NCBI RefSeq assembly: GCF_014083865.1
Contig: NZ_JACEFA010000011.1
Location: forward strand, 1-64,000
Origin: Paraliobacillus salinarum
GTDB taxonomy: Bacteria; Bacillota; Bacilli; Bacillales; Amphibacillaceae
Reading direction: 5' to 3'
Length of the DNA: 64,000 nt
Under the pieces are notes generated by a model. The model did no database searches. It was not told the DNA's origin and was given only the letters and a program-made list of their open reading frames with translations. Both the position numbers and the translations under genes were made by a program. Within the stretch, counting starts at the first letter, position 1; every line of letters begins with the position of its first letter. Of this stretch, positions 47,906-61,236 are shown in pieces.

Positions 47906-49096
47906 TTATTTTTGGATAGTCGCTACAACACCAGCGCCTACTGTACGTCCACCTTCACGGATAGAGAACTTAGTTCCATCTTCAATCGCGATTGGAGAAA
48001 TAAGTTCAACAGTCATTTCAACGTTATCTCCAGGCATAACCATTTCTACGCCTTCAGGAAGTTGAATGATACCAGTTACATCCGTAGTACGGAAGTAGAA
48101 CTGTGGGCGGTAGTTGTTGAAGAATGGAGTGTGACGTCCACCTTCTTCTTTGGATAGTACATAAACTTCTGCTTTGAAGTTTGTGTGTGGAGTAATTGAA
48201 CCTGGCTTAGCAAGTACTTGTCCACGGTTAATATCTTCACGAGAAACCCCACGAAGAAGTGCACCAATGTTATCTCCAGCTTCAGCATAGTCAAGAAGCT
48301 TACGGAACATTTCAACACCAGTAACAGTAGTTTTTGATGGTTCTTCAGCTAAACCGATGATTTCAATTTCGTCTCCTACTTTAACTACTCCACGCTCAAC
48401 ACGTCCAGTAGCAACAGTACCACGACCAGTGATTGAGAATACATCCTCAACTGGCATCATGAAATCTTTTTCAGTATCACGGTCAGGACGAGGAATATAT
48501 TCGTCAACAGCATCCATTAATTCATAGATTGCATTAACATAGTTTTCTTCGCCTTCAAGTGCTTTAAGAGCAGAACCTTTAATTACTGGTACGTCGTCTC
48601 CAGGGAAATCGTACTCAGAAAGAAGATCACGAACTTCCATTTCTACAAGTTCAAGTAATTCTTCGTCGTCTACCATATCACATTTGTTCAAGAATACAAC
48701 AATTGCAGGTACACCAACTTGACGAGAAAGCAAGATGTGCTCACGAGTTTGTGGCATTGGGCCATCAGCAGCAGATACTACTAGGATAGCTCCATCCATT
48801 TGTGCAGCACCTGTAATCATGTTTTTAACGTAGTCTGCGTGTCCTGGGCAGTCAACGTGTGCATAGTGACGGTTCTCAGTTTCATACTCAACGTGTGCAG
48901 TTGAAATAGTGATTCCACGCTCACGCTCTTCCGGAGCACCATCGATTTGATCATATGCCATTGCAGTACCTGAACCAGAACGATTGTGAAGTACTGTTGA
49001 AATAGCAGCAGTTAGTGTAGTTTTACCATGGTCAACGTGTCCAATAGTACCAATATTAACGTGGTCTTTGGAGCGGTCAAATTTTTCTTTACCCAT
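47906..49096 (-). CDS. tuf: Elongation factor Tu
   Basis: EF-Tu delivers aminoacyl-tRNA to the ribosome as a GTP complex. The 396-aa protein has P-loop GHVDHGKT (about 19-26), switch [23 protein letters not shown] and the C-terminal barrel domains ending [14 protein letters not shown]. It lies 127 bp after fusA and ends at a terminator. A single tuf copy in the str operon is the Bacillus pattern. Confidence 0.99.
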   Translation of the reverse strand: MGKEKFDRSKDHVNIGTIGHVDHGKTTLTAAISTVLHNRSGSGTAMAYDQIDGAPEERERGITISTAHVEYETENRHYAHVDCPGHADYVKNMITGAAQMDGAILVVSAADGPMPQTREHILLSRQVGVPAIVVFLNKCDMVDDEELLELVEMEVRDLLSEYDFPGDDVPVIKGSALKALEGEENYVNAIYELMDAVDEYIPRPDRDTEKDFMMPVEDVFSITGRGTVATGRVERGVVKVGDEIEIIGLAEEPSKTTVTGVEMFRKLLDYAEAGDNIGALLRGVSREDINRGQVLAKPGSITPHTNFKAEVYVLSKEEGGRHTPFFNNYRPQFYFRTTDVTGIIQLPEGVEMVMPGDNVEMTVELISPIAIEDGTKFSIREGGRTVGAGVVATIQK

Positions 49097-49223
49097 TTAT
49101 AGTTCCTCCTTTAATTTTAAAAAAATGTGTTTATATGACATGTATGTTCGCTCAGAAACAAAATTAGCATTCTATTTCTAAGCTCACATTACAAGTTATA
49201 CGTTAGAATGAGAAAAAAATCAA

Positions 49224-51302
49224 TTATTCTCCAGTATTTTTCTTAACAATTTCTTCTGAAATACTCTTTGGTACTTCTTCATAGTGATCAAAATGCATTG
49301 TATATACACCACGACCTTGCGTATTTGAACGCAATGCAGTTGCATAACCAAACATTTCTGCAAGTGGAACAAATGCTTTAACAACTTGAGCAGATCCTCT
49401 TGCTTCCATACCTTCTACACGACCACGACGAGAAGTAACGTCACCCATAATGTCACCCATGTACTCTTCTGGAATAACAACTTCCACTTTCATCATCGGT
49501 TCTAATAGGGCTGGATTACATTTGTTTTTCGCAGCTTTCAATGCCATTGAAGCCGCAACTTTAAATGCAGTTTCGTTTGAATCGACATCGTGATAGCTTC
49601 CGTCAAACAATGTTGCTTTAACATCAATCAATGGATAACCTGCAACAACACCGTTTTCCATTGCTTCTTTAATCCCTGCTTCAACAGGAGCAATGTATTC
49701 ACGCGGTACAGCACCACCGACAATTTTGTTAACAAATTCAAAACCAGCGCCTTCTTCGTTAGGTTCAAATTTAACCCAAACGTGACCGTATTGTCCACGA
49801 CCACCAGACTGACGCACAAATTTACCTTCAACTTCCGCTTCAGCACGGAATGTTTCACGGTAAGATACTTGTGGAGCACCTACGTTTGCTTCTACTTTGA
49901 ATTCACGTCTCAAACGGTCAACAATGATGTCTAGGTGAAGTTCACCCATACCAGAGATGATTGTTTGTCCAGTTTCAACATTAGTTTCAGTTTTGAACGT
50001 AGGATCTTCTTCAGCAAGTTTTCCTAAAGCAATTGACATTTTATCTTGGTCTGCTTTAGATTTTGGTTCGATCGCTACTGAAATTACCGGCTCTGGGAAC
50101 TCCATTGATTCAAGAATAACTAGGTTCTTCTCATCACATAGTGTATCCCCTGTAGATGTATCTTTCAAACCTACAGCACCTGCAATATCACCGGAATAAA
50201 CGGTAGAGATTTCTTCTCTTGAATTTGCGTGCATCTGCAAGATACGCCCTACACGTTCACGCTTATCTTTTGTAGAGTTCTTAACATAAGAACCAGCGTC
50301 TAATTTACCAGAATATACACGGAAGAAAGTTAATTTACCAACAAACGGGTCAGTTGCTACTTTAAACGCTAGAGCCGCGAAAGGTTCATCATCTCCAGGT
50401 TTACGAGTAACTTCTTCATTTGTTTGTGGTACATGACCTTCAATCGGAGGTACATCTGTTGGTGCTGGTAAATAATCAATAACACCATCAATTAGTAACT
50501 GTACACCTTTGTTTTTGAAAGCTGATCCACAGAATACAGGATAGAATTCAACGCTTAAAGTCGCTTTACGTACAGCAGCTTTTAATTCGTCTTTAGAAAT
50601 CTCTTCACCTTCAAGATATTTCATCATTAATTCTTCATCTGTTTCAGCAACAGCCTCAATTAGGTTTGTACGGTATTCTTCAGCTTGCTCTTTGTATTCT
50701 TCAGGAATTTCACGCGCTTCATCACGAGTTCCTAAATCATCCATATAGTAGTGTGCTTCCATTTCAATTAGATCGATAATTCCATCGAAATTATCTTCTG
50801 CACCGATTGGAAGTTGTACTGGATGTGCATTTGCACCCAGACGATCTTTAAGTGTTCCTACAGAATATAGGAAATCAGCACCTGTTTTATCCATTTTGTT
50901 AACAAAAACAACTCTTGGCACACCGTAAGTAGTAGCTTGACGCCAAACAGTTTCTGTTTGTGGCTCTACCCCTGATTGTGCATCAAGTACAGCTACCGAA
51001 CCATCAAGTACGCGCAGGGAACGTTCAACCTCAACTGTGAAGTCCACGTGTCCTGGAGTATCAATAATGTTAATACGATGACCTTTCCATTGAGCAGTTG
51101 TTGCAGCAGATGTGATTGTAATACCACGCTCTTGCTCCTGCTCCATCCAGTCCATTTGGGAAGCACCTTCGTGTGTTTCACCAATCTTATGGATACGTCC
51201 TGTGTAGAAAAGAATACGCTCGGTACAAGTTGTTTTACCCGCATCGATATGGGCCATAATCCCAATATTACGTGTCTTTTCCAAGGAGAATTCTCTAGGC
51301 AT
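49224..51302 (-). CDS. fusA: Elongation factor G
   Basis: EF-G is the GTPase that drives translocation. The 692-aa protein has P-loop AHIDAGKTT (about 17-25), [25 protein letters not shown], and domains III-V with the [15 protein letters not shown] motif. The length matches B. subtilis. It lies between rpsG (116 bp upstream) and tuf (127 bp downstream). Confidence 0.99.
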   Translation of the reverse strand: MPREFSLEKTRNIGIMAHIDAGKTTCTERILFYTGRIHKIGETHEGASQMDWMEQEQERGITITSAATTAQWKGHRINIIDTPGHVDFTVEVERSLRVLDGSVAVLDAQSGVEPQTETVWRQATTYGVPRVVFVNKMDKTGADFLYSVGTLKDRLGANAHPVQLPIGAEDNFDGIIDLIEMEAHYYMDDLGTRDEAREIPEEYKEQAEEYRTNLIEAVAETDEELMMKYLEGEEISKDELKAAVRKATLSVEFYPVFCGSAFKNKGVQLLIDGVIDYLPAPTDVPPIEGHVPQTNEEVTRKPGDDEPFAALAFKVATDPFVGKLTFFRVYSGKLDAGSYVKNSTKDKRERVGRILQMHANSREEISTVYSGDIAGAVGLKDTSTGDTLCDEKNLVILESMEFPEPVISVAIEPKSKADQDKMSIALGKLAEEDPTFKTETNVETGQTIISGMGELHLDIIVDRLRREFKVEANVGAPQVSYRETFRAEAEVEGKFVRQSGGRGQYGHVWVKFEPNEEGAGFEFVNKIVGGAVPREYIAPVEAGIKEAMENGVVAGYPLIDVKATLFDGSYHDVDSNETAFKVAASMALKAAKNKCNPALLEPMMKVEVVIPEEYMGDIMGDVTSRRGRVEGMEARGSAQVVKAFVPLAEMFGYATALRSNTQGRGVYTMHFDHYEEVPKSISEEIVKKNTGE

Positions 51303-51418
51303 ATTTCTTTCTCCTTCCTGATTGTGAGTTCTATTTTAATTTGTCATTTTTTGCATGTTATTATGCATAGACTTAAAACAAAAACTACGCTGATTAAGCG
51401 ATCATCTTTATTTTTAAA

Positions 51419-51889
51419 TTACCAACGGTAGTGAGCAAATGCTTTGTTTGCTTCTGCCATTTTGTGCATATCTTCGCGTTTTTTAACAGACGCACCTGTG
51501 TTGTTAGAAGCATCTAAAATTTCATTTGCAAGACGTTCTTCCATTGTTTTTTCACCGCGCAAGCGAGAATAATTAACAATATATCGAAGTCCTAGTGCTT
51601 GACGACGTTCTGGACGAACCTCAACAGGTACTTGGTAGTTTGAACCACCAACACGACGAGCACGAACTTCAAGAACTGGCATTACATTTTTCATAGCTTG
51701 GTCAAAGACATCAATAGATGGTTGACCACTACGCTCTTGAACAAGTTCAAATGCTTTATAAAGAATTTTTTGTGCTTTACCTCTCTTACCATCAACCATA
51801 ATTTGGTTAATTAAGCGAGTAACAAGCTTTGAGTTATATAACGGATCTGGTAAGACATCACGTTTTGTTACTGGACCTTTACGTGGCAT
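51419..51889 (-). CDS. rpsG: 30S ribosomal protein S7
   Basis: S7 nucleates 30S head assembly and lies at the E site. The 156-aa product begins [20 protein letters not shown] and ends [13 protein letters not shown], the short Gram-positive form without the E. coli K-strain extension. It follows rpsL by 32 bp, with AAGGAGGTTAG upstream. Confidence 0.98.
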   Translation of the reverse strand: MPRKGPVTKRDVLPDPLYNSKLVTRLINQIMVDGKRGKAQKILYKAFELVQERSGQPSIDVFDQAMKNVMPVLEVRARRVGGSNYQVPVEVRPERRQALGLRYIVNYSRLRGEKTMEERLANEILDASNNTGASVKKREDMHKMAEANKAFAHYRW

Positions 51890-51921
51890 TGTCTAACCTC
51901 CTTTCTTATACTACTATTTTT

Positions 51922-52359
<438 letters not shown>

Positions 52360-52394
52360 CTATCAGTTGTAATCCCACACATCCAGGTGGTTCA

Positions 52395-52423
52395 TTTATA
52401 AGCAAAAAACAAAGTCTTCACAA
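52395..52423 (-). promoter_or_regulatory. Candidate promoter of the str operon
   Basis: TTGTGA (52418-52423), 17 bp, TATAAA (52395-52400) on the minus strand, between the L7Ae-like gene and rpsL. Confidence 0.5.
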
Positions 52424-52448
52424 ATGGACTGATCCACTTATCAAAACT

Positions 52449-52700
52449 TTATTGCTTTATTGCTACAGTCGCCGTACCCACATCAATACCACATGCTTTA
52501 CCAAGTTTCTTTTTGGAGTCTACTTGAATACAGGGTATGTTCATTTCCTTTGCGAGTTGCGACACCTTGTTTGTTATCTGCTGATCTGCATCAACAGCTA
52601 TAACAACTTCAGTCACTTCTCCATCTCGGATGGCTTTCAGTGTTTGTTTCGTGCCTATAATTAACTGTTCTTTTACCTGAGCTACTTTTTCATAAGACAT
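52449..52700 (-). CDS. rplGB: L7Ae-family K-turn-binding ribosomal protein (YbxF)
   Basis: This 83-aa protein is the YbxF/L7Ae-like K-turn RNA-binding protein found between rpoC and rpsL in Bacilli. The L7Ae fold shows as IIGTKQTLKAIRDGEVTEVV, then IAVDADQQITNKVSQLAKEM and GKACGIDVGTATVAI. It binds kink-turns in vitro in B. subtilis and associates with the ribosome. It lies 158 bp after rpoC. Confidence 0.93.
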   Translation of the reverse strand: MSYEKVAQVKEQLIIGTKQTLKAIRDGEVTEVVIAVDADQQITNKVSQLAKEMNIPCIQVDSKKKLGKACGIDVGTATVAIKQ

Positions 52701-52858
52701 TTACATATCCTCCAAAGCAACAAGGATAACAGAAGCACCTTGAATATAGTACCACTCTAGAAACTTGATGTCAATAAAATATTCAATAATTTATTGTTTG
52801 TTTCTTATATACAGGCGCTTCTTTTTTACCTTGTTATCTCTTCAACAGACTAGAATGA

Positions 52859-55800
52859 TTAAGGTGTAACTTCTTCCTCAATTTCTTCTGTGATTTGGTC
52901 CATCGGCTCTTCTGTTTCTGCTTTTATTTTGCGATACTTTTGCATTCCTGTACCAGCAGGAACCAGCTTACCAATGATAACATTTTCTTTAAGTCCTAAT
53001 AGTTCATCTCTCTTACCTTTAATTGCTGCATCAGTCAAGACACGAGTTGTTTCTTGGAAAGATGCTGCAGATAAGAATGAATCTGTTTCAAGTGATGCTT
53101 TTGTAATACCAAGTAGAACTGGTCTTCCTACCGCAGGCTGACTTCCTTCTGAAAGCACCTTCTTGTTTGCATCTCTGAATTGGTGAATTTCTAGCAATGA
53201 ACCAGGCAACACATCAGTATCACCAGCATCACCGATACGAACTTTACGAAGCATTTGTCTTACCATTACTTCGACGTGCTTATCACCAATCTCAACACCT
53301 TGCATACGGTATACTTTTTGCACTTCTTTAAGCAAGTAGGATTGAACGCCGTCTACACCTTGAATTTTCAATAATTCTTTCGGATCAATAGAACCTTCAG
53401 TTAGCGCTTGACCAGCATCAACTTTATCACCAATGCTTATCTTTATACGAGCGCCATACGGTGTAGTATAAGAGCGTTTTTCTACCGCTCCTTGTACAAC
53501 AATTTCTTTCTTGTCTTTCACTTCGGTAATATCCTCAACAACGCCTGAAATCTCAGAGATAACAGCTTGCCCTTTTGGATTTCTCGCTTCAAATATCTCT
53601 TGAATACGAGGTAAACCTTGTGTAATATCACTTCCGGCAACCCCACCCGTGTGGAATGTACGCATCGTTAACTGTGTACCAGGCTCACCAATGGATTGAG
53701 CAGCGATAATTCCTACTGCTTCTCCTACTTCAACCTCATCGCCTGTTGCTAAGTTACGGCCATAACACTTTTTACAAGCGCCGTGTTTTGTATTACATGT
53801 AAATACTGTTCGTATAATCACTTCTTCGATGCCAGCTTCAACTATTTGTTTTGCTATATCTTCTGTGATCACTTCATTTTTATCTATTAACAGAGCTTTC
53901 GTCTCCGGATGACGCACAGTTTGGAATGCTGTCCGACCAATTAGTCGGTCAACTAATGGTTCAATTAACTCAGTACCTTCTGTGATCGCGCTAACCGTTA
54001 GACCTTTATCTGTTCCACAATCTTCCTCACGAATAATTACATCTTGTGCTACATCAACTAGACGACGAGTTAAGTAACCTGAGTCTGCTGTCTTAAGCGC
54101 TGTATCAGCTAAACCTTTACGCGCACCGTGGGTAGAGATAAAGTATTCTAATACTGTTAACCCTTCACGGAAGCTAGACTTAATTGGTAATTCAATAATT
54201 CTACCTGCCGGGTTAGCCATCAAACCACGCATACCAGCTAACTGGGTGAAGTTAGATGCGTTACCACGAGCTCCGGAATCACTCATCATGAAGATAGGGT
54301 TTCTTGGATCAAGAGTCTTCATCAACTTCTCTTGAATAACATCTTTAGCTTGGGACCAAATTGAAATAACACGGTCATAACGTTCTTCATCAGTAATCAA
54401 ACCACGACGGAAGTTTTTAAGAACTTTATCTACTTTAGCTTGAGCTTCTTCAAGAATTTCTTCTTTTTCAGCCAACACAACAATATCAGCCACACCAACA
54501 GTTATTCCTGCTTTAGTAGAATATTTAAAACCAAGATCCTTCATACGGTCAAGCATTTTAGATGTTTCACTGATTTTAAACTTCTTAAAGACTTCTGCGA
54601 TAATGTTTCCTAGAATACCTTTTTTGAATGGAAGAATAATCTCACGCTCAGAGATGAATTCCTTCACATTCACACCTTTTTCAATAAAGTATTTCTCAGG
54701 TGTTTGAACTTCCAGGTTTTCTTGTGTTGGTTCATTCATATAAGGGAATGACTCTGGTAACATATCATTAAAAATTAATTTACCTACTGTTGTAACTAAT
54801 AATTGATTTTTTTGTTCATCTGTTAAACTCTCTTTATTTAGTGATGATGCTTGAACAGCAACACGAGTGTGCAGGTGAACATAACCGTTTTGATATGCTA
54901 CTAACGCCTCGGATAGATCTTTAAAGACCATCCCTTCACCTATAGCACCTTTACGTTCCATTGTTAAGTAGTAGTTTCCTAATACCATATCCTGAGACGG
55001 TGTAACTACTGGCTTTCCATCTTTCGGATTCAAGATGTTCTGCGCTGCTAGCATAAGAATTCTAGCTTCTGCTTGCGCTTCTGCAGACAATGGTACGTGA
55101 ACCGCCATTTGGTCACCATCGAAGTCAGCGTTATAAGCTGTACAAACAAGTGGGTGCAAGCGGATTGCACGCCCTTCTACTAATGTAGGCTCAAACGCTT
55201 GGATTCCTAAACGGTGTAGTGTTGGTGCACGGTTTAAGAGTACTGGGTGCTCCTTAATTACGTCCTCTAATACATCCCAAACTTCTGGGTGTAATCTTTC
55301 AATTTTTCTTTTAGCAGACTTAATGTTATGCGCTAAGCCTCTTTCAACCAACTCTTTCATAATGAAAGGTTTAAATAATTCCACAGCCATTTCTTTTGGC
55401 AGGCCACATTGATACATCTTCAAGTTAGGACCAACGATAATTACAGAACGACCTGAGTAATCCACACGTTTACCTAACAAGTTTTGACGGAAACGTCCCT
55501 GCTTACCTTTCAACATGTGTGAAAGAGATTTAAGCGGACGGTTACCTGGTCCAGTCACTGGACGGCCACGACGACCATTATCAATCAATGCATCAACAGC
55601 TTCTTGAAGCATACGCTTTTCGTTTTGAACGATAATACTTGGCGCACCAAGGTCTAATAGTCGCTTCAAACGGTTGTTACGATTAATAACACGACGATAT
55701 AGATCATTTAAATCGGACGTTGCAAAACGTCCACCATCTAATTGAACCATAGGTCTTAGCTCAGGAGGAATAATCGGTAACACGTCTAAAATCATCCATG

Positions 55801-56470
55801 CAGGGTGGTTCCCTGAATTACGAAATGCTTCCAATACTTCTAAGCGTTTAATCGCTCTTGTTCTACGTTGACCTTGTGCAGTTTTTAATTCTTCGCGTAA
55901 AATTTCTACTTCCTTCTCTAGGTCGACATCTTCTAAAATTCGTTTAATTGCCTCTGCACCCATGTCGGCTTGAAAACCTTTGCCGTATTTTTCACGGTAT
56001 GCACGATATTCTTTCTCTGATAAAAGCTGTTTCTTCTCAAGAGCTGTCTCACCTGGCTCTATTACGATATAAGCAGCGAAATAAATGACTTCTTCTAGCG
56101 CTCTAGGAGACATATCTAACACTAAGCCCATTCGACTTGGGATCCCTTTAAAATACCATATGTGCGAAACTGGAGCGGCTAATTCTATGTGACCCATACG
56201 CTCACGACGTACTTTTGATTTTGTTACCTCTACACCACAACGGTCACAGACAACACCTTTGTAACGTACACGTTTGTATTTACCGCAATGACATTCCCAA
56301 TCTTTTTGCGGACCGAAAATTCTTTCGCAAAACAAACCGTCTTTTTCCGGCTTAAGTGTTCGATAATTAATGGTTTCCGGTTTTTTAACCTCTCCATATG
56401 ACCAAGAACGAATTTTGTCTGGTGATGCTAGCCCAATTTTCATATATTCAAAATTATTTACATCTAGCAA
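52859..56470 (-). CDS. rpoC: RNA polymerase subunit beta'
   Basis: RpoC carries the catalytic magnesium site in NADFDGDQM and the N-terminal zinc site CHCG/CDRCG (about 60-78), with a second cysteine cluster [11 protein letters not shown] further on. The product of about 1203 aa matches B. subtilis RpoC. The start is placed at TTG 56470, giving (M)[19 protein letters not shown], because GGAGG lies 8 nt upstream; the reading frame runs 31 codons further but that part is not RpoC-like. It follows rpoB by about 118 bp. Confidence 0.98.
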   Translation of the reverse strand: MLDVNNFEYMKIGLASPDKIRSWSYGEVKKPETINYRTLKPEKDGLFCERIFGPQKDWECHCGKYKRVRYKGVVCDRCGVEVTKSKVRRERMGHIELAAPVSHIWYFKGIPSRMGLVLDMSPRALEEVIYFAAYIVIEPGETALEKKQLLSEKEYRAYREKYGKGFQADMGAEAIKRILEDVDLEKEVEILREELKTAQGQRRTRAIKRLEVLEAFRNSGNHPAWMILDVLPIIPPELRPMVQLDGGRFATSDLNDLYRRVINRNNRLKRLLDLGAPSIIVQNEKRMLQEAVDALIDNGRRGRPVTGPGNRPLKSLSHMLKGKQGRFRQNLLGKRVDYSGRSVIIVGPNLKMYQCGLPKEMAVELFKPFIMKELVERGLAHNIKSAKRKIERLHPEVWDVLEDVIKEHPVLLNRAPTLHRLGIQAFEPTLVEGRAIRLHPLVCTAYNADFDGDQMAVHVPLSAEAQAEARILMLAAQNILNPKDGKPVVTPSQDMVLGNYYLTMERKGAIGEGMVFKDLSEALVAYQNGYVHLHTRVAVQASSLNKESLTDEQKNQLLVTTVGKLIFNDMLPESFPYMNEPTQENLEVQTPEKYFIEKGVNVKEFISEREIILPFKKGILGNIIAEVFKKFKISETSKMLDRMKDLGFKYSTKAGITVGVADIVVLAEKEEILEEAQAKVDKVLKNFRRGLITDEERYDRVISIWSQAKDVIQEKLMKTLDPRNPIFMMSDSGARGNASNFTQLAGMRGLMANPAGRIIELPIKSSFREGLTVLEYFISTHGARKGLADTALKTADSGYLTRRLVDVAQDVIIREEDCGTDKGLTVSAITEGTELIEPLVDRLIGRTAFQTVRHPETKALLIDKNEVITEDIAKQIVEAGIEEVIIRTVFTCNTKHGACKKCYGRNLATGDEVEVGEAVGIIAAQSIGEPGTQLTMRTFHTGGVAGSDITQGLPRIQEIFEARNPKGQAVISEISGVVEDITEVKDKKEIVVQGAVEKRSYTTPYGARIKISIGDKVDAGQALTEGSIDPKELLKIQGVDGVQSYLLKEVQKVYRMQGVEIGDKHVEVMVRQMLRKVRIGDAGDTDVLPGSLLEIHQFRDANKKVLSEGSQPAVGRPVLLGITKASLETDSFLSAASFQETTRVLTDAAIKGKRDELLGLKENVIIGKLVPAGTGMQKYRKIKAETEEPMDQITEEIEEEVTP

Positions 56471-56588
56471 GGGGCCTACCTCCCTTTTAGTATGTGTTCC
56501 AATAGCAACCAAATGAAAGATGTTAACATCTTTCATTTGGCAACTGATTTTTAAATGATTCACTTAAAATAAAGCAATAATACTTTAT

Positions 56589-59500
56589 TTATCTTTCTTC
56601 TAATTCTAAATTAAATTGATCAGCAGATTGATTTTCTTCTTCCTCTATATCGCGCAATTCAATTTCTTCTTCATCAGCTGATAACATTTTCACGTCCATA
56701 CCAAGACTTTGTAATTCCTTGATCAATACTTTGAACGACTCTGGAATACCTGGTTCAGGGACGCTTTCGCCTTTAACAATCGCTTCATACGTCTTCACAC
56801 GACCTACTACATCATCCGACTTAACCGTTAAAATTTCTTGTAAAGTATAAGCAGCACCATAAGCTTCCAGTGCCCAAACTTCCATTTCACCAAAACGCTG
56901 TCCACCAAATTGCGCTTTACCACCTAATGGTTGCTGCGTTACAAGTGAGTACGGTCCAGTAGAACGCGCGTGTAGTTTATCATCAACCATGTGCGCAAGC
57001 TTAATCATATACATGACACCTACAGATACACGGTTATCAAACGGTTCACCTGTTCTACCATCATAAAGAACTGTTTTAGCATCTCTAGCCATTCCAGCTT
57101 CTTCGATTGTTTCCCAAACATCTTCCTCACTAGCACCATCAAATACTGGTGAAGCCACATGAATGCCTAGCTGTCTAGCAGCCATACCTAAATGCAACTC
57201 TAGTACTTGACCGATGTTCATACGTGAAGGAACCCCTAGCGGATTCAACATAATGTCAATCGGAGTACCGTCTGGTAAAAATGGCATATCTTCTTCAGGA
57301 AGTATTTTTGAGATAACACCTTTGTTTCCGTGTCTACCAGCCATCTTATCTCCTTCGTGGATTTTACGTTTTTGAACGATATAAACACGAACAAGCTGAT
57401 TTACACCCGGTGGTAATTCATCGCCGTCTTCACGGTTAAAGATCTTCACGTCATGAACTATTCCACCTGCACCATGCGGAACACGTAAGGATGTATCACG
57501 AACTTCACGAGCTTTTTCACCAAAAATAGCATGTAACAATCGCTCTTCAGCAGAAAGTTCTGTTACCCCTTTAGGTGTTACTTTACCTACTAATAAATCG
57601 CCATCTTCGACTTCAGCACCGACACGGATAATTCCACGCTCATCAAGATCGCGTAATGCATCTTCACCAACGTTAGGAATATCACGCGTGATTTCCTCTG
57701 GTCCTAATTTTGTATCACGTGCTTCTGATTCATATTCCTCAATATGAATTGATGTATACACATCGTCTTTTACTAGACGCTCACTCATAATAATCGCATC
57801 TTCATAGTTATAGCCTTCCCATGTCATAAAGCCAACTAGCACATTCTGACCTAATGCTAGTTCACCGTCTTCCATGGATGGACCATCTGCTAATATTTCA
57901 CCTTTTGTCACACGATCTCCAACACGAACAATCGGACGTTGGTTATAGCATGAACCTTGGTTAGAACGAATGAATTTTTGTAAACGATAACGATCCAAAT
58001 CACCTTGTACTTCTTTTCCATCTATTTCAGAAATACGTCGAACATGGACTTCTTTCGCTTCCACACGTTCTACGATTCCTTCATAACGATTAATTACAGC
58101 AGCTCCCGAATCCTTACCTGATACGTACTCCATTCCAGTTCCTACAATCGGAGAACGAGGTTGCATTAACGGTACAGCTTGACGTTGCATGTTAGCACCC
58201 ATCAACGCACGGTTTGAGTCATCATTTTCTAAGAAAGGAATACAAGCCGTCGCAGCAGATACTACTTGCTTAGGGGAAACATCCATGTAATCAATACGGT
58301 CACGACTTACAATTGTATTCTCACCACGGAAACGGGCAATTACTTCTTCATCTCCAAAAGAGCCTTCATCAGTCAAACGAGCATTGGCCTGTGCAACTAC
58401 AAAGTTATCTTCTTCATCCGCAGTCAGATAATCATACTGGTCAGTTACCTTTCCTGTGTTTGGATCAACACGACGGTAAGGTGTTTCAATAAAACCAAAC
58501 TTATTAACTTTAGCGTAAGATGATAGAGAGTTAATCAAACCAATGTTAGGTCCTTCTGGTGTTTCAATCGGACACATACGACCATAGTGGGAATAGTGAA
58601 CGTCACGCACTTCAAAACCTGCTCTTTCACGCGTCAAACCACCTGGTCCTAATGCAGACAAACGGCGTTTATGCGTTAGCTCTGCTAACGGGTTTGTTTG
58701 GTCCATAAACTGTGACAATTGTGAACTCCCGAAAAACTCTTTAATAGAAGCAATCACAGGTCTGATATTAATTAATTGTTGAGGTGTAATCGCAGACGTG
58801 TCTTGAATAGACATACGTTCACGAACTACACGTTCCATTCTAGACAAACCAATACGGAATTGGTTTTGTAACAATTCACCAACCGAACGAAGTCGACGAT
58901 TTCCTAAGTGATCGATGTCATCGGTATCTCCAACTTGATGTAAAATGTTAAAGAAGTAACTAATAGCCGCTAAAATGTCAGCCGGCGCAATATTTTTAAC
59001 AGAATCATCAACCGCACCGTTACCGATTACGTTTAATGTTCTTTCCCCTTCCGGATCGGTAGGGTCAACAATCTTGATTGACTGAATTTTTATGTCACCC
59101 TCAAGAACGCCTTCATTTGGCTGTAAGTAACTCTCACCAAAACTACCTTCTTCAGCGTCTAAATAAGGGAGGATTTTATTCAATAAACGACGGTCTATTT
59201 TTGCACCTTTTTCACCAATCACTTCGCCAGTTTCTTGGTCGACCAACGTCTCTGCCAACGTTTGATTAAACAAACGGTTTTTAATGTGTAATTTCTTATT
59301 TATTTTATAGCGACCAACATTCGCTAAATCATATCTTTTCGGATCAAAAAAGCGAGACACTAACAAGCTTTTTGCGTTTTCTACAGTTGGTGGTTCACCA
59401 GGACGTAAACGTTCATAGATTTCTAGTAACGCTTTTTCACTTGTTTCAGTGTTATCTTTTTCTAATGTGTTTTTCAAATATTCATTATCACCAATTAAAT

Positions 59501-60125
59501 CGATGATGTCTTGATCGTTTCCGAAGCCTAAAGCACGTAACAACACAGTGATAGGCATTTTTCTTGTTCGATCAATACGAACATGCACAACATCTTTTGC
59601 ATCTGTTTCAAATTCTAACCAAGCTCCACGATTAGGAATCACTGTAGCTGTATATCCACGCTTACCATTTTTGTCAATCTTACCACTGTAGTAAACACTT
59701 GGTGAACGAACTAACTGAGACACAATTACTCGCTCTGCTCCGTTAATAATAAATGTTCCCGTATCTGTCATTAATGGGAAATCACCCATAAATACTTCTT
59801 GTTCTTTCACTTCGCCAGTTTCATTGTTCAACAAACGAACTTTAACACGAAGCGGAGCATTATACGTAACATCTCTTTCTTTCGATTCATCCACTGGATA
59901 CTTTGGATCTCCTAAGCTATAATCTACGAACTCTAGCGATAGGTTCCCCGCAAAATCTTCAATTGGAGAAATATCTTTAAACATTTCTCGTAAGCCTTCC
60001 TGTAAGAACCATTCATAGGAAGCGGTTTGAATCTCAATTAGATTCGGTAATTCTAATACTTCACTAATACGCGCGTAGCTCCTGCGCTGGCGGTGCCGTC
60101 CATACTGAACTAGTTGACCTGTCAA
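56589..60125 (-). CDS. rpoB: RNA polymerase subunit beta
   Basis: RpoB forms the second half of the RNA polymerase active site. The protein of about 1178 aa has the rifampicin pocket [20 protein letters not shown] followed by RLSALGPGG, which appears wild type, and the conserved [15 protein letters not shown]. The start is set at TTG 60125, giving (M)[19 protein letters not shown], because GAGGGGTG lies 6 nt upstream. The GTG at 60134 falls within that ribosome binding site. The acidic tail ends FNLELEER. Expression starts from a promoter near 60523-60551 with a leader of about 390 nt. Confidence 0.98.
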   Translation of the reverse strand: MTGQLVQYGRHRQRRSYARISEVLELPNLIEIQTASYEWFLQEGLREMFKDISPIEDFAGNLSLEFVDYSLGDPKYPVDESKERDVTYNAPLRVKVRLLNNETGEVKEQEVFMGDFPLMTDTGTFIINGAERVIVSQLVRSPSVYYSGKIDKNGKRGYTATVIPNRGAWLEFETDAKDVVHVRIDRTRKMPITVLLRALGFGNDQDIIDLIGDNEYLKNTLEKDNTETSEKALLEIYERLRPGEPPTVENAKSLLVSRFFDPKRYDLANVGRYKINKKLHIKNRLFNQTLAETLVDQETGEVIGEKGAKIDRRLLNKILPYLDAEEGSFGESYLQPNEGVLEGDIKIQSIKIVDPTDPEGERTLNVIGNGAVDDSVKNIAPADILAAISYFFNILHQVGDTDDIDHLGNRRLRSVGELLQNQFRIGLSRMERVVRERMSIQDTSAITPQQLINIRPVIASIKEFFGSSQLSQFMDQTNPLAELTHKRRLSALGPGGLTRERAGFEVRDVHYSHYGRMCPIETPEGPNIGLINSLSSYAKVNKFGFIETPYRRVDPNTGKVTDQYDYLTADEEDNFVVAQANARLTDEGSFGDEEVIARFRGENTIVSRDRIDYMDVSPKQVVSAATACIPFLENDDSNRALMGANMQRQAVPLMQPRSPIVGTGMEYVSGKDSGAAVINRYEGIVERVEAKEVHVRRISEIDGKEVQGDLDRYRLQKFIRSNQGSCYNQRPIVRVGDRVTKGEILADGPSMEDGELALGQNVLVGFMTWEGYNYEDAIIMSERLVKDDVYTSIHIEEYESEARDTKLGPEEITRDIPNVGEDALRDLDERGIIRVGAEVEDGDLLVGKVTPKGVTELSAEERLLHAIFGEKAREVRDTSLRVPHGAGGIVHDVKIFNREDGDELPPGVNQLVRVYIVQKRKIHEGDKMAGRHGNKGVISKILPEEDMPFLPDGTPIDIMLNPLGVPSRMNIGQVLELHLGMAARQLGIHVASPVFDGASEEDVWETIEEAGMARDAKTVLYDGRTGEPFDNRVSVGVMYMIKLAHMVDDKLHARSTGPYSLVTQQPLGGKAQFGGQRFGEMEVWALEAYGAAYTLQEILTVKSDDVVGRVKTYEAIVKGESVPEPGIPESFKVLIKELQSLGMDVKMLSADEEEIELRDIEEEENQSADQFNLELEER

Positions 60126-60516
60126 CTGCTTCACCCCTCAAATCAAGAATTAAAAACATAGAAAGCTTAATGCATAAAATTTATTACATTAAGCTTGTAT
60201 ACCTTATCCTGTTACAAAATACATTCTCTGCTATTGACTTATACAGCGGAAAAGGTATAATTTAATCAGAATAAAAATTGTTCGGCACATATACCGAACA
60301 AACTTGCGAATGCATAAGCAACTCACAAGTTATAATAAACCATCTGCTCTTTTTCAGCATAAATGGTAGTACATATTAATTAATTTTCTTCTAAGCACAT
60401 TGTTGCTTCATCTCTCATTCAAGTCCGCATTTTACCATTCTATCCTTAAGCTACATTAATATACCTTTTAAAAATAAGGTAAAAATCACTTGACAAGCAA
60501 ACGGGCCTATTGGCAT
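60126..60516 (-). promoter_or_regulatory. Long rpoB leader with attenuator-like hairpin and opposing promoter
   Basis: On the minus strand TGTTCGG pairs with CCGAACA (60279-60300), followed by ATTTTTATT, like an intrinsic terminator. Upstream of it ACTTG/CAAGT pairing (60301-60331) could compete. Nearer the gene, AAGCTTAATG pairs perfectly with CATTAAGCTT (60163-60196). On the plus strand TTGACT (60234-60239), 16 bp, TATAAT (60256-60261) would transcribe away from rpoB. No protein gene is seen in this stretch. Confidence 0.5.
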
Positions 60517-60522
60517 TTTTTA

Positions 60523-60551
60523 ATATTACCACAAATGAAACTTCGAGTCAA
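60523..60551 (-). promoter_or_regulatory. SigA promoter of rpoBC
   Basis: TTGACT (60546-60551), 17 bp, TAATAT (60523-60528) on the minus strand, just after the methyltransferase stop codon. Confidence 0.75.
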
Positions 60552-60566
60552 GTTTTTTAGGTTTGT

Positions 60567-61166
60567 TTATTTTATTGCTTTTATGATAAAATAACCTTTA
60601 TTTTTCTCTATAATTTCTACACTCCTGAAATACTCATTCAACTTTTTAATTGCAGAAGGAGCGCCTTGCTTCTTTTGAATTACAATCCACAGTTCACCAC
60701 GGTCACTCAACATATCATAACTATCTTCAAACATACGGTGTACTGTCTGTTTTCCAGCGCGAATTGGTGGATTGATCAATATCGCAGCATAATCCCTTTT
60801 TGGAATAGCCTCTAATCGGTCGCCAAGATAAAAAGAAACGTTTTTGACATCATTTTTATCCGCGTTTTGCTTCGCTAACTCAACCGCTCTCTCGTTGATG
60901 TCACTAAGTATAATATGTCTGTCGGGGAATGCTTTAGCAATAGACAAACCGATAGGCCCATAACCACAACCCAAATCAATTATATCTCCTAATAAATCAG
61001 GTTGCTGAAAAGCATCGATTAAAACTCTAGAACCAAAGTCTACTTCATTTTTTGAGAAAACACCGACATCACTCACGAACTGAAAGGTTTGGTCACGAAG
61101 ATTATATGACCACGTTTTGGGGTTGCTTTTAGATTGAGGTTTATTTGCAAAGTATTGCTCCGACAT
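60567..61166 (-). CDS. Class I SAM-dependent methyltransferase (YbxB, RsmC-like)
   Basis: This 199-aa protein is the YbxB methyltransferase that always lies between rplL and rpoB in Bacilli. SAM-binding motif I is IDLGCGYGPIGLSIA (about 63-77), acidic motif II ILSDINERA, and the catalytic ILINPPIRAGK matches the NPP[IF] motif of RsmC/RlmG-type guanine-N2 rRNA methyltransferases. The substrate is inferred to be rRNA but is not proven. It lacks the N-terminal pseudo-domain of E. coli RsmC. It is separated from rplL by a hairpin. Confidence 0.92.
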   Translation of the reverse strand: MSEQYFANKPQSKSNPKTWSYNLRDQTFQFVSDVGVFSKNEVDFGSRVLIDAFQQPDLLGDIIDLGCGYGPIGLSIAKAFPDRHIILSDINERAVELAKQNADKNDVKNVSFYLGDRLEAIPKRDYAAILINPPIRAGKQTVHRMFEDSYDMLSDRGELWIVIQKKQGAPSAIKKLNEYFRSVEIIEKNKGYFIIKAIK

Positions 61167-61192
61167 ATTAGCACCTACTTTTGATGATATAA

Positions 61193-61226
61193 CATAAAGC
61201 TCGCCTACTAGTAGACGAGCTTTATG
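61193..61226 (-). terminator. Hairpin between rplL and the methyltransferase
   Basis: CATAAAGCTCG pairs perfectly with CGAGCTTTATG, with CTAC/GTAG inside. The T-run on the minus strand is broken, so termination may be partial. Confidence 0.6.
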
Positions 61227-61236
61227 ATTAATTACT

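Noticed and set aside
56471-56563. 31-codon upstream extension of rpoC
   Set aside because: It has no similarity to RpoC N-termini and the TTG at 56470 has an excellent ribosome binding site.
60490-60520. Perfect TTGACA on the plus strand at 60490-60495 as a promoter
   Set aside because: No acceptable -10 lies 16-18 bp downstream.
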